DNA of 64,000 bases from assembly GCA_002095075.2 (NCBI GenBank), contig LVCE01000006.1, positions 19,180 through 83,179 on the forward strand, read 5' to 3'. This stretch comes from Francisella endosymbiont of Ornithodoros moubata (GTDB taxonomy: Bacteria > Pseudomonadota > Gammaproteobacteria > Francisellales > Francisellaceae). The translations under genes and the position numbers were made by a program. Of this stretch, positions 42,787 to 52,771 are shown one piece after another (the stretch's first letter is position 1; each line of letters begins with the position of its first letter). Below the pieces are notes generated by a model, which was not told where the DNA came from, ran no database searches, and saw nothing but the letters and a program-made list of their open reading frames with translations.

Positions 42787-45700
42787 TTCTAAACATTCTC
42801 ATCCATACAGAATACTCATTATATTCTGCTGGGATATATGAGTTTGTAATCGCCCTATAGACACGCTCTGGATGTGGCATCATCGCAAGTACACGACCAT
42901 CTAGTGCTGTTACAGCTGTTAGACCATTTACTCCACCATTTGGATTATATGGATACATCTCTGTAGCCTGACCTTGTCCATTGATATATTTAAGAGCTAC
43001 TTGAGAACTTGCTAACATAGCTTGTTGCTCAGCATCATTCTCAAATAGCGGACGACCCTCACCATGAGCTACAGCAATCGGCGCTTTTGTGCCTGCCATA
43101 TCATTAAACCAGATAGAGTCAGATTCTTGAATCTCAACCATAGAAACTCTAGCCTCAAACTGTTCCGATTTATTTTTGATAAATATCGGCCAGTTTTCAG
43201 CACCTTTGATTAGTGATTTAAGTTGTGCCAGCATTTGACAACCATTACACACACCTAGTACTAAAGTATCATCACGACCAAAGAATTTGCTAAACTCATC
43301 TCTTAGCTTCTCTGTAAAGAGGATATTTTTTGCCCAGCCACCACCAGCACCTAGAACATCACCATACGAAAAACCACCACAGGCTACTAATACTTTGAAG
43401 TCAGCCAAAATTACACGACCAGCATGAAGATCTGACATATGGACATCATGAGCCTCAAAACCTGTAGTTGTAAATGCTGCTGCCATTTCAACTTGTCCGT
43501 TGACACCTTGCTCTCTTAAGATTGCAACTTTTGGCTTCTTAACATTGATAAATTTTGCGGTGATATCTTCTTCAATGTCAAAAGTAGCCTCTACATGGAT
43601 ACCCTTGTCATCAGTATTTAAAATACTATCAAACTCCTGCTTAGCACATTCGCTATTATCACGGATTGACTGAATCTGATATGAAGTTTCAGCCCACCAT
43701 CTTTGTAGATTTACACGCATATTTGAGTATACTTTTTCACCATTTACAAAGATATTTAGCTCATCGCTAGAGTTTAGCTTAGCTATTACACACAGATGAA
43801 TTTGGGTATCTCTAAACAACTCTTCAACTAGCGCCACATCACTATTTCTAACTTGGATAACAACACTAACTTCTTCAGCAAAAAGTTTAGCTAATACATC
43901 TTGAGTTTGTAGCTGAACATCTAAACCTTTACGCCCAGCAAATGACATCTCTGCTAGCGTAGCAAACACACCACCATCTGATACATCATGATATGCTAAA
44001 ATTTTATTTTGAGCTTTGAGCTTAGTGATATTTTCAAATAACACTTTTAGTTTAGAAGCCTCAACATCAGGAGCGATATTACCAATTTGTTTATAAGCTT
44101 GTGCTAGGCATGAAGCTCCAAGTCTGCCAGCACCATTTGATAAATCAATATGTAATAAGGTTGTGTCACTATCATTAACTAAAACTGGTGTTAAAGTCTT
44201 GCGTGCATTTGCCACCGGTGAGAAACCTGAAATGACTAATGATAACGGTGACGTTACAGATTTCTCTTGACCGTCATCTGAGCACCTAGTTTTCATTGAC
44301 ATTGAGTCTTTACCAACAGGTATTGCGATACCTAACTCTGGGCAAAATTCCATGCCAACTGTTTTGACAATCTCGTATAGTTTTTGGTTTTCATCACCCT
44401 GATTTGCAGCAACCATCCAGTTTGCTGAGAGACGAATATCACTTAGTTTTTGGATATCCGCGGCTAATAAGTTTGTCACAGCCTCTGCGATTGCTAATCT
44501 ACCTGAAGCAGCAGCATTTATAATAGCTACTGGAGTTCTCTCACCCATCGCCATTGCCTCACCAGCTTTGTTATCTACTGTAGCAGTTGTCACAGCACAG
44601 TCAGCAACTGGTACTTGCCATGGCCCCACCATCTGATCACGCGCAACCATACCTGTAATACTTCTATCACCAATAGTGATTAAAAAAGATTTAGAAGCTA
44701 CAGCTGGTACTTTTAGCACACGCTCAATTGCCTCACCAAGCTTGATAGTACTTGTATCAAAAGCATCTTGCTCAATTTTAACAGTCTTAACATTAATATG
44801 CATTTGTGGCGTATTACCGAATAACAACCTCATTGGTAAATCAACTGGTTTATTATCAAAATACTCATCGTTTAGGGTGATATGTTTCTCTGAAATAGCT
44901 TCACCAACCACAGCAAATGGGCATCTTTCTCTTTGACACAACTGTTCAAAAATCTCTAGTGACTCAGGATCTACTGATAGCACATATCTCTCTTGCGATT
45001 CATTTGACCATATTTCTAGTGGTGAAAGCTCTTCTTCACCAACATTTATTTTTCTAAGCTCAAAGTGACCACCAACACCACCGTCTTTGACAAGCTCAGG
45101 GAACGCGTTTGATATACCACCAGCGCCAACATCATGGATAAATGTAATCGGATTATTTTCACCCATTTGCCAACATCTATCAATAACCTCTTGGCAACGG
45201 CGCTCCATCTCAGCATTATCACGCTGAACTGAGGCAAAATCTAAATCTGAATTTGCCTCGGATGAAACTACTGATGATGCTGCACCACCACCTAAACCAA
45301 TACGCATCGTTGGACCACCAAGACAGATTAGCTTAGCACCAACTTTGATATCACCTTTCTCAACATGCATTCTTTTGATATTACCCATACCACCAGCGAT
45401 CATAATTGGCTTATGATAACCAAATATTTCTTTACCTCTAGAGGTATTTGCAGCTTGCTCAAAAGTACGGAAATAGCCATTTAGGTTTGGACGACCAAAT
45501 TCATTTGAATAATGTGCTCCACCAATAGGCGCTTCTAGCATTATCTGTAACGGTGTCGCATGATTAGACTTACCATACTTACTAGTCTCCCAAGCCTGTT
45601 CAAAACCTGGAATATTTAGGTTTGAAACTGTAAAGCCAGTTAAACCAGCTTTTGGTTTTGCACCAAGACCTGTTGCACCTTCATCACGAATCTCACCACC

Positions 45701-46633
45701 AACACCAGTTGCTGAACCACTAAATGGTGTAATAGCTGTAGGATGGTTATGTGTCTCAACTTTCATCATGATATCAACTTCTTCTTGGTGGAAGTTATAA
45801 ATACCTGTTTGCGTATTTGAGTAGAACCTTTGCGCTGTCGTACCCTCTATCACAGCAGCATTATCCTTGTATGCAGAGAGTACTCCTTGTGGAGATTTCT
45901 CTGTTGTATTTCGAATCATCTTGAACAATGATTTATCTTGCTCTTGACCATCTATTGTCCACTTAGCATTGAATATTTTATGCCTACAATGCTCTGAGTT
46001 AGCTTGTGCAAACATATACAACTCTGTATCTGTTGCGTTCCTACCTAGCTTAGCATATTCAGCTGATAGATATGCTATTTCTTGTTCACTGAGTGCTAGA
46101 CCAAGCTTTTTATCAGCATCTTTGATGGCCTGCTGACCATTTTCTAAAACATTGATAAATTCTAAAGCTTTAGGAGTTCTAGCTTCAAATAGGCATTGTA
46201 AATCATCTTTTGATGAGAAAATCTCTTCAACCATACGATCATGAACTAAGTTTTCAATCTCCTTTAGCTCAGTAGCAGAAACTTGACCCTCTACACCAAA
46301 TAAAACTACTCTTTCTACTCGCTTAACCTCATTAATCCCCGTATTACGGATAATATCAGTAGCTTTAGAAGACCACGGCGATATTGTGCCAACTCTTGGC
46401 ACCGTAATAAAAGTATGACCTTTTGGTTGAGCTAAACCATACTCTCTATTGTAGTTAAGTAGAGATTTAATAATCTGCTCTTGCTTACTGTTAAGCTCTT
46501 GATCAATTTCAACAACGTGAATATATTGCGCTGATATTGACTCAACTTTAATAGATATTTTTTTAGCATCTGCTAAAATTTTTTCTCTTCTAAAAGAAGA
46601 TAATGCACTTAAACCTTTAAAAATCCTAATCAT
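42764..46633 (-). CDS. purL: phosphoribosylformylglycinamidine synthase (large single-chain form)
   Basis: A 1289-residue enzyme that turns FGAR into FGAM with glutamine and ATP, the fourth step of purine synthesis. The N-terminal PurS-like and linker domains come first, then the two AIR-synthase-type ATP-binding halves (GVGGEIRDEGATGLGAKPKAG and PVGKDSMSMKTR). The C-terminal glutaminase domain contains VLGVCNGCQML (nucleophile Cys) and MPHPERVYRA (His/Glu). The length equals the gammaproteobacterial form (E. coli 1295). It overlaps the end of purF by 8 bases, so purF-purL are co-translated. Confidence 0.97.
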   Translation of the reverse strand: MIRIFKGLSALSSFRREKILADAKKISIKVESISAQYIHVVEIDQELNSKQEQIIKSLLNYNREYGLAQPKGHTFITVPRVGTISPWSSKATDIIRNTGINEVKRVERVVLFGVEGQVSATELKEIENLVHDRMVEEIFSSKDDLQCLFEARTPKALEFINVLENGQQAIKDADKKLGLALSEQEIAYLSAEYAKLGRNATDTELYMFAQANSEHCRHKIFNAKWTIDGQEQDKSLFKMIRNTTEKSPQGVLSAYKDNAAVIEGTTAQRFYSNTQTGIYNFHQEEVDIMMKVETHNHPTAITPFSGSATGVGGEIRDEGATGLGAKPKAGLTGFTVSNLNIPGFEQAWETSKYGKSNHATPLQIMLEAPIGGAHYSNEFGRPNLNGYFRTFEQAANTSRGKEIFGYHKPIMIAGGMGNIKRMHVEKGDIKVGAKLICLGGPTMRIGLGGGAASSVVSSEANSDLDFASVQRDNAEMERRCQEVIDRCWQMGENNPITFIHDVGAGGISNAFPELVKDGGVGGHFELRKINVGEEELSPLEIWSNESQERYVLSVDPESLEIFEQLCQRERCPFAVVGEAISEKHITLNDEYFDNKPVDLPMRLLFGNTPQMHINVKTVKIEQDAFDTSTIKLGEAIERVLKVPAVASKSFLITIGDRSITGMVARDQMVGPWQVPVADCAVTTATVDNKAGEAMAMGERTPVAIINAAASGRLAIAEAVTNLLAADIQKLSDIRLSANWMVAANQGDENQKLYEIVKTVGMEFCPELGIAIPVGKDSMSMKTRCSDDGQEKSVTSPLSLVISGFSPVANARKTLTPVLVNDSDTTLLHIDLSNGAGRLGASCLAQAYKQIGNIAPDVEASKLKVLFENITKLKAQNKILAYHDVSDGGVFATLAEMSFAGRKGLDVQLQTQDVLAKLFAEEVSVVIQVRNSDVALVEELFRDTQIHLCVIAKLNSSDELNIFVNGEKVYSNMRVNLQRWWAETSYQIQSIRDNSECAKQEFDSILNTDDKGIHVEATFDIEEDITAKFINVKKPKVAILREQGVNGQVEMAAAFTTTGFEAHDVHMSDLHAGRVILADFKVLVACGGFSYGDVLGAGGGWAKNILFTEKLRDEFSKFFGRDDTLVLGVCNGCQMLAQLKSLIKGAENWPIFIKNKSEQFEARVSMVEIQESDSIWFNDMAGTKAPIAVAHGEGRPLFENDAEQQAMLASSQVALKYINGQGQATEMYPYNPNGGVNGLTAVTALDGRVLAMMPHPERVYRAITNSYIPAEYNEYSVWMRMFRNARKWVG

Positions 46634-48122
46634 TAGTTATCAAACCCTTTGTATTTTTTTCTAATTCTTTTAACTCTTTACGATGTTTCTCTAGCACATC
46701 TAGATAAGCATCATCAACATCACCTGTAATATAATTACCAGAGAAAACACTATCCTCAAACTCTCTAATCTTAGGATTTTGCTGTTGAATAATCTCTTTT
46801 AGATCCTCTAGTGGTAAATATATCAGCCCATCTACGCCGATCCACTGGCGAATCTCCTCTAGGGTCTTACCATGAGCAATTAAATCTGACTTAATCGGCA
46901 TATCAATACCATACACATTTGGATAACGAACTGCTGGAGATACCGAAGCAAGATAAACAGATTTAGCACCTAAATCTCTAATCATTTCTATAATGCGTTT
47001 TGATGTTGTACCCCTTACAATAGAGTCATCGACAAGTACAACATTTTTATCCTTAAATTCTGCTGGAATAGGATTTAGTTTTCTTCTGACAAAATTCTTT
47101 CTATCAACTGATTCCGGCATTATAAATGTTCTACCAACATAGCGGTTCTTAACAAAGCCTTCACGGTATTCTACACCTAGTGCTGTTGCAATCTCTTGAG
47201 CAGAAGCTCTACCTGTCTCCGGTACAGGGATAACAATATCGATATCCTTATCTTTCCATTCATCTTTAATTCTCTTGCTTAAAATTTTGCCGGCATCAAC
47301 ACGTGCTTGATAAACACTCACACCATTCATAATACTATCTGGTCGAGCAAAATAGACATATTCAAATAGACATGGTGCTAATACTGGATTTTTTGCACAG
47401 ATTTTAGAATAAACCTTTCTATCCTCAGTGATTATTATCACCTCACCAGGCTTGACATCACGCAATACCTTAAATCCCGAAATATCTAAAGCAACACTCT
47501 CACTAGCAATCATATAGGCTTTATCACCACTATCGTACTCTTTAAAACCAAATACAAGTGAGCGAATACCATAAGGATCTCTAAAAGCAATTAAACCAAA
47601 ATCTGCTATCATTGCTGTGCAAGCATAGCCACCTTTGACATGTTCAAAGACAAACTCACATGCTTTATAAACAGCCTCTGGAATTGGACAACCTTTTGAT
47701 TTATTCATACCACAAGCAAAAAAGTTTAGTAATAATTCGGAATCTGAATTTGTATTAAGATGGCGTCTTTCAATATCATGAAGCATTTGTGCAAGCTCTG
47801 GAACATTAGTTAAGTTACCATTATGAGCAAAAACTATACCATGAGGATTATTTACATAAAAAGGCTGACTATCTGCAGCACCCAAGCTTCCTGCTGTTGG
47901 GTACCTTACATGACCTATACCCATTTTACCTTTTGACTTCTCTAATTTCTCATCTGTAAATACATCACTTACTAGCCCTGTATTTTTACGGATAAAAAAG
48001 TGTCCTTGATCCATAGTTGCAATACCTGCAGCATCTTGACCTCTATGTTGCAAAAGACTTAAACCATAAAATAACTCATAGCTAACCTGATCTGGTCCAG
48101 CAACTCCAATTACTCCACACAT
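46626..48122 (-). CDS. purF: amidophosphoribosyltransferase
   Basis: A 498-residue enzyme for the committed step of purine synthesis: PRPP plus glutamine to phosphoribosylamine. The N-terminal nucleophile Cys2 is exposed after Met removal (MCGVIGVAG). The glutaminase domain fills the first half (LQHRGQDAAGIAT). The PRPP-binding motif VVLVDDSIVRGTT lies in the second half. Length is close to E. coli PurF (505). It is the first gene of purF-purL. Confidence 0.97.
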   Translation of the reverse strand: MCGVIGVAGPDQVSYELFYGLSLLQHRGQDAAGIATMDQGHFFIRKNTGLVSDVFTDEKLEKSKGKMGIGHVRYPTAGSLGAADSQPFYVNNPHGIVFAHNGNLTNVPELAQMLHDIERRHLNTNSDSELLLNFFACGMNKSKGCPIPEAVYKACEFVFEHVKGGYACTAMIADFGLIAFRDPYGIRSLVFGFKEYDSGDKAYMIASESVALDISGFKVLRDVKPGEVIIITEDRKVYSKICAKNPVLAPCLFEYVYFARPDSIMNGVSVYQARVDAGKILSKRIKDEWKDKDIDIVIPVPETGRASAQEIATALGVEYREGFVKNRYVGRTFIMPESVDRKNFVRRKLNPIPAEFKDKNVVLVDDSIVRGTTSKRIIEMIRDLGAKSVYLASVSPAVRYPNVYGIDMPIKSDLIAHGKTLEEIRQWIGVDGLIYLPLEDLKEIIQQQNPKIREFEDSVFSGNYITGDVDDAYLDVLEKHRKELKELEKNTKGLITND

Positions 48123-48214
48123 AAACTACCGACTACTCTTAGTATAAATTAATTATTAACAACAATATTATAACAATATTTAACACTATAAATTAATCAA
48201 AATTATCTGAAATG

Positions 48215-49575
48215 CTAATGCGCAAAATTACTCCTTTTCAATGTTTTTGATTTTACCTCTAATGAATCAATCACCACGACTAAATCTCTAATTATCAACT
48301 GTGCCAAGTCATAGCTAAAGCCTCTTCTAACTAGCATGCGTAGAATCACTAGATCTTCGTGATTCCTTGACATTGTGTAAACCTCTATTTGCCAACCTTT
48401 AGTGTGGATTTCAGATATATCAAACAAACTATACTCTTTAGTTGTTTTAAGTGACCAGCTAACAGCAGGAATACCTACCTCCCTCACCAGCATAAATAAT
48501 TTCAAAAATATCCATTCTCTTCTAATTTATTAGCTATATAATTTTGCAACATCATAGCAAATCTGATAAACTCTCTTATAACCTTCAAAACCTATCCTAA
48601 CAAAATTGTAATACTGCGCTACTATCTGGCCAACCAGGCCGTGAGAAATTCAGTGCAAATGTTAGCATATTACCACCTAAGTAATTAACATTAAAAGTCT
48701 AATCCTCTGATAAGTACTTTTCATCATCCCAGACAACCCAACCAACACCAAGTGTAGATAGGCCAAACTTATGTCCTGATGCATTTTGATTGATTTGACA
48801 CGAGATAATCTAAAATCTCACTTTAAATCTGGATCTATAAACGGAGCCAAGAAACCTCCTGATACTGCATCAACATGAACCAGAATATCTAAACCTATTT
48901 ATTTTCAAAATCATCAAGAACTTTACATAACTCTTCGACTAGTTCATATTGTCCTGTAAAAGTTAATCCAAGAGTTGGCACAAACCCCTATAGTATTTTT
49001 ATCACACCTTTCTAATACAGCTTGTGGTGTTATTATCAAGCTATTTCGAGACATAGTTATCTCTCTAAGCTCTATATCCCAATATCTAGCAAACTTATGC
49101 CAGCATACTTGCACAGGTCCGGTAACTAAGTCTGGCTTTGAATAATCTTTACTTTGGGCTTTCATCTTGTCGCGCCAGCGCCACTTAATCGCCATACCGC
49201 CAAAGCACAGCTGCCTCTGATTAACCAGTAGTTGAGCAGCACTATAGCATTTTTAATAGCTGCATTCCACAAATTTACCAAGATATTTACACAGAGCTCG
49301 ATTCTATTTTGGCAGTCTGCTGGTATTCATCTTTATCAATCATATTTTTATTAATACAATCATTCATAAAGCCTATGGATAAAATCATCGACTTGTGTTT
49401 GACAAAAGGTAGCTAAATTCTGCTTTAAGTTACCATCTAGCATTAGTTCATCTTTGATTTCTTGATAAACTTGTAGTGGATCTTGTGAATTTAGTGGAAG
49501 TTTAAAATTAGGCAAAGATAGTTCAAAAAATCTAGATTATCAAAAATATCATTTTTGCCATGTAGCGCGCCATAA
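48215..49575 (-). pseudogene. gadB: glutamate decarboxylase, decayed
   Basis: Pieces in several frames match a PLP-dependent glutamate decarboxylase, which consumes a proton while making GABA. GALHGKNDIFDNLDF comes at the start (about 49570). KPDLVTGPVQVCWHKFARYWDIEL follows in 48944-49195, then [16 protein letters not shown], holding the PLP lysine, near 48760. The C-terminal VREVGIPAVSWSLKTTKEYS and MLVRRGFSYDLAQLIIRDL lie in 48215-48505. Many stops and frame breaks mean no enzyme can be made. Confidence 0.85.
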
Positions 49576-49583
49576 TCTTCTCC

Positions 49584-50228
49584 CTAGAGTTGTATCTGTT
49601 TAAATTTAAAATCTACTATCTCGAATAAATTAATTTTCTCCGTGGCGATATTTTTATAACATATTGAGATTATTAATTTGTCATAAAAAAATGTCACAAA
49701 ATCATCTGGATAAGTATTACTAAGCCAGAAGTTATTAACTTTGCTAAAATTAGCACTTTTAAAGCCTTTTGCTATTCCGAGTAAATTTCTTTTTACTTGA
49801 GCTTCTTTGAGTGTCCATAAAGTATAAAAATCCTTATTAGGATTATCGCTAATAGTTAGCTCGTAGCATTCTAATTCACTAAAGTAACGCTGTGCGATCC
49901 TAAGAATATTTTGTCTAGCTGATAGCTTTTCAATATCTACACCAATCTCTTGATCAGCAACGACAATTATAAGCTTTGTCAGTGTATGACTAATATTAAA
50001 AAAAATACTATTATCCTCTAAGTAAGGTTTACCATGCTGATTTAAAAAAACTGGTGAAGAAATATGATAAAACTCTTCTAAAACAAAATAACGAATAAAC
50101 TGCGAAAATATTTTTTGCTTGTTTGTAAGCTGAGATAAATCTATATTTCTACTAAAAAACCATGATTTAAGGTGCTTAGCTTTATATTTCTCAAAATCTA
50201 AAATAAAAGCTGAGACTTGCGACATCAA
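49584..50228 (-). CDS. 4'-phosphopantetheinyl transferase, Sfp family
   Basis: A 214-residue enzyme that moves the phosphopantetheine arm of CoA to a serine of carrier proteins. The family motifs are in order: NISHT at 78-82, GVDIE at 96-100 (Mg-binding Asp98 and Glu100) and WTLKEAQVK at 138-146. It is intact between two broken genes. In F. tularensis-like genomes the likely target is the fatty-acid acyl carrier protein or a secondary carrier; no carrier or synthase gene is nearby, so the target is unknown. It starts 6 bases after the end of tolC. Confidence 0.88.
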   Translation of the reverse strand: MMSQVSAFILDFEKYKAKHLKSWFFSRNIDLSQLTNKQKIFSQFIRYFVLEEFYHISSPVFLNQHGKPYLEDNSIFFNISHTLTKLIIVVADQEIGVDIEKLSARQNILRIAQRYFSELECYELTISDNPNKDFYTLWTLKEAQVKRNLLGIAKGFKSANFSKVNNFWLSNTYPDDFVTFFYDKLIISICYKNIATEKINLFEIVDFKFKQIQL

Positions 50229-50233
50229 ACTAA

Positions 50234-51762
50234 TTACTCCGTTACAATCTGCGATATTATATCTGTGGTTCCTAAAATACTATTGGTGTATTCAATATCT
50301 TTGTATGTCAAGCTTCCCTGCAATTGTTTTAAGCGCACATAATCCTCAACATAGTTGAATATAGCATCTGTAAATGATAGCTGTGCTTGGACAAGTATTG
50401 CCTGACGGTTAAGCAAGTCAACGATTGTTTATGTCCCTGCTTCAAAACCTTCTAATATTGCTTTTACAGAAGCTATACCTGAATATACGGACTTTCTAAA
50501 GGCCTCAATTCTATGCATCAAGGACGATTGTTTGATATGCCTCTTACTGTACTAGCATAAACTTCTCTTTTAGTCTGTAGTAACACATAGTCAGCTGCTT
50601 GATTATCATAACTAGCCTGTGTAAGTTGCGCATAATCAGAACCTCCTCTTAATAAATTCCAGTTAACTTCGCCACCGATATTAGCAACATCATATTTAGT
50701 TGGCATTTCAGCTATTCGTGCTGGTGAAGCAGAAAGAACATTACGAGACATCATTATGCCACCAGTTAAATTAGCTTTAGGAAAAAAATTACTCCATTGA
50801 ATGCCAACCCTCTCTTGTGCTGCTTCGTATTCAAATTTTTTCTGCGCAATATCGAGATTATACTTCTCAGTAGTATTTAACCGATAGTTAATGTCATCAG
50901 GAACTGGATTACCAAACTCAGTATCTTTTGATATATATAAAATCGAACTTATACGCTTACCGATAAGTTTAGCTATCACAGCTTTGGCATTAATGAAATT
51001 TCTTTGCGCATTAACTCTATCAGCGATTGCTTGACGATATTGTGCATCCGTAGTTTTAAAATAAGCATACGAAACCATACCTGAATTATACTGATACTTT
51101 TGAGTCAAATATAACTTTTTGTTCCAAGCTTCGTTAGCAAACTGAAACTGTAGCGCCTGCTCTGCTCTTAACAGCTCAAAATATGCAGTAACCGTATCAG
51201 TTATAAGTATCTGTTCAGCTTTAGCATAAATCATCGCATACGATTTTTGCAAATATGTTGCTTGGGTATATGTCTTCCATTTACTCCAATCAAAGAGAAC
51301 CTGAGAACCACTAAAATTTACCACATTTGCAGTGTCATTGACTCTACCGCCAAACTGATTATACAAATCTCTTCTAAGGTTATAATTAAAATCAACCTGT
51401 GGTAATAATGCACCTAACGCTGTCGGCACAGTTTCAACATTTGCCGCAAAAGTTGATCTTGCTGTTTGATAATCAGCATTATGTTCAGCAGCTAGTTTAT
51501 ATATATCAACTAAACTATAGTACTTATCCTCAGTATCACCAACCATCTCAACTTCATCAGCTTTTTTAAGGTTATAGAATCTATTGCCCCGTTTAATCTG
51601 ATCAGCTTTGGCATATTGTTTTTCGACACTATACGGGTTTTCAGCAACATCAGTACCTATAGGTCTTCCTGCATAGTTATAGTTAGGAACAGTTGTATCC
51701 TCATTAGCTAACGCTAGACAGAACCCAAAAAAACCTAAGAGGTATAATGTCAACTTTTTCAT
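50234..51762 (-). pseudogene. tolC: TolC outer membrane efflux channel, broken by two lesions
   Basis: Residues 1-411, from ATG 51762, include a signal peptide (KLTLYLLGFFGFCLALA) and most of the first two helical-hairpin repeats. At 50535-50538 an AT is duplicated, shifting the frame into a stop at 50518. The correct frame goes on with IKQSSLMHRIEAFRKSVYSG. A TAA at 50429-50431 then replaces what was probably a Gln in the GTQTIVDLLNRQ segment, and the last part runs to 50234. TolC trimers are the exit channel for type I secretion and drug pumps. The 414-residue product lacks the final helical section. The pcm-like gene directly upstream is a known neighbour of tolC. Confidence 0.88.
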
Positions 51763-51770
51763 AGTATCAT

Positions 51771-52391
51771 TTACTTATTGTATGTGTTAAAGAGAAAACT
51801 CTTTTCGTATGTTTGTTTTGGTATTTTAGTTATCAAGTAAGCTTTATCACAAATAGCTGTTCTAACGACAAATATTAGTCTACCATTAGTCTCAAGAAGT
51901 CCTAATAGTGATTCATCAATCTCATCTTCTTTGACCACATTTGATATATATATACAATTATATTTTTTACCATTTTTGATAATATTGGTTATATGCTCAG
52001 CATTATTAAATTCAACATTATATATATCAATATTTGCTAGCTGACGCCTTACTAAAGCTAAACTTTGCTCATCATAATCAACAAGTTCGACACTTTTACA
52101 TAATTTAGCTATTAAGGCTATTGGATAACCACTTTCTAACCCGAGTTTTAAGATATTATCGTTAGATTTGATAGCTAATGCCTCTACAAGCTTAGCTGTA
52201 AACATCGGACTTCTTAATTCTTTTTCGCCTACAATTAAATTTGTATCACAATAAGCTAAACCTTGAAGTTCTCTCGGTAAAAAAATTTCTCTAGGAATAT
52301 CTGCCATAATTTTAGCAACACCATCTAAAGAAAGCCCTTCAGTAAAAACTTGTTGCTTTACCATATTTTCTCTAGCAAGCTCAAAATTCAT
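51771..52391 (-). CDS. protein-L-isoaspartate O-methyltransferase family protein (tolC-linked type)
   Basis: A 206-residue putative SAM-dependent methyltransferase of the Pcm family. MNFELARENMVKQQV and DIPREIFLP match the branch usually found beside tolC. I chose ATG 52391, which has an AGGA site 8 bases upstream, over an upstream ATG at 52442 that adds 17 unlike residues. The SAM-binding loop reads LGLESGY at residues 83-89, where the family has a G-x-G-x-G type loop (for example GTGSGY), so catalysis may be lost or altered. It is 8 bases before the broken tolC. Confidence 0.75.
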   Translation of the reverse strand: MNFELARENMVKQQVFTEGLSLDGVAKIMADIPREIFLPRELQGLAYCDTNLIVGEKELRSPMFTAKLVEALAIKSNDNILKLGLESGYPIALIAKLCKSVELVDYDEQSLALVRRQLANIDIYNVEFNNAEHITNIIKNGKKYNCIYISNVVKEDEIDESLLGLLETNGRLIFVVRTAICDKAYLITKIPKQTYEKSFLFNTYNK

Positions 52392-52771
52392 ATTAGATCC
52401 TATTAAATTTAAGAAGTAAATTTCATCCGCTATATCAGACAAAAGATAATATCATAATACCACAGCAAAAGGAACCTTACTACTTTTTGCTTTGAGTTAT
52501 TATTTTATATCAACATTCTAATACAAGATAAATGACAGCTGCAATTCAACTAACACGAAATTTCAGACATTTACCTTTACTGATTTACTGATATAGGTGT
52601 TCATTTAATTAAATATAGTTATAATATTGCCTAATTTCTGCATGTTTGTTTATTCTGGATTTAAAAATAAATCTTTATAGACAAAAAATAAAAAGTTAAA
52701 ATACTTAGAGTAAATTATTCACTTTCTAAAAATTAAATTAATAAATACTAAATCAAAGGATATAAGCATAA
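52392..52771. other. 380-base divergent intergenic region
   Basis: An AT-rich gap between the divergent pcm-like gene and trhP. It must hold both promoters, and TATAAT at about 52620 is a possible -10 for the plus strand, but no good -35 partner was found. I saw no gene, repeat or RNA motif. Confidence 0.4.
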
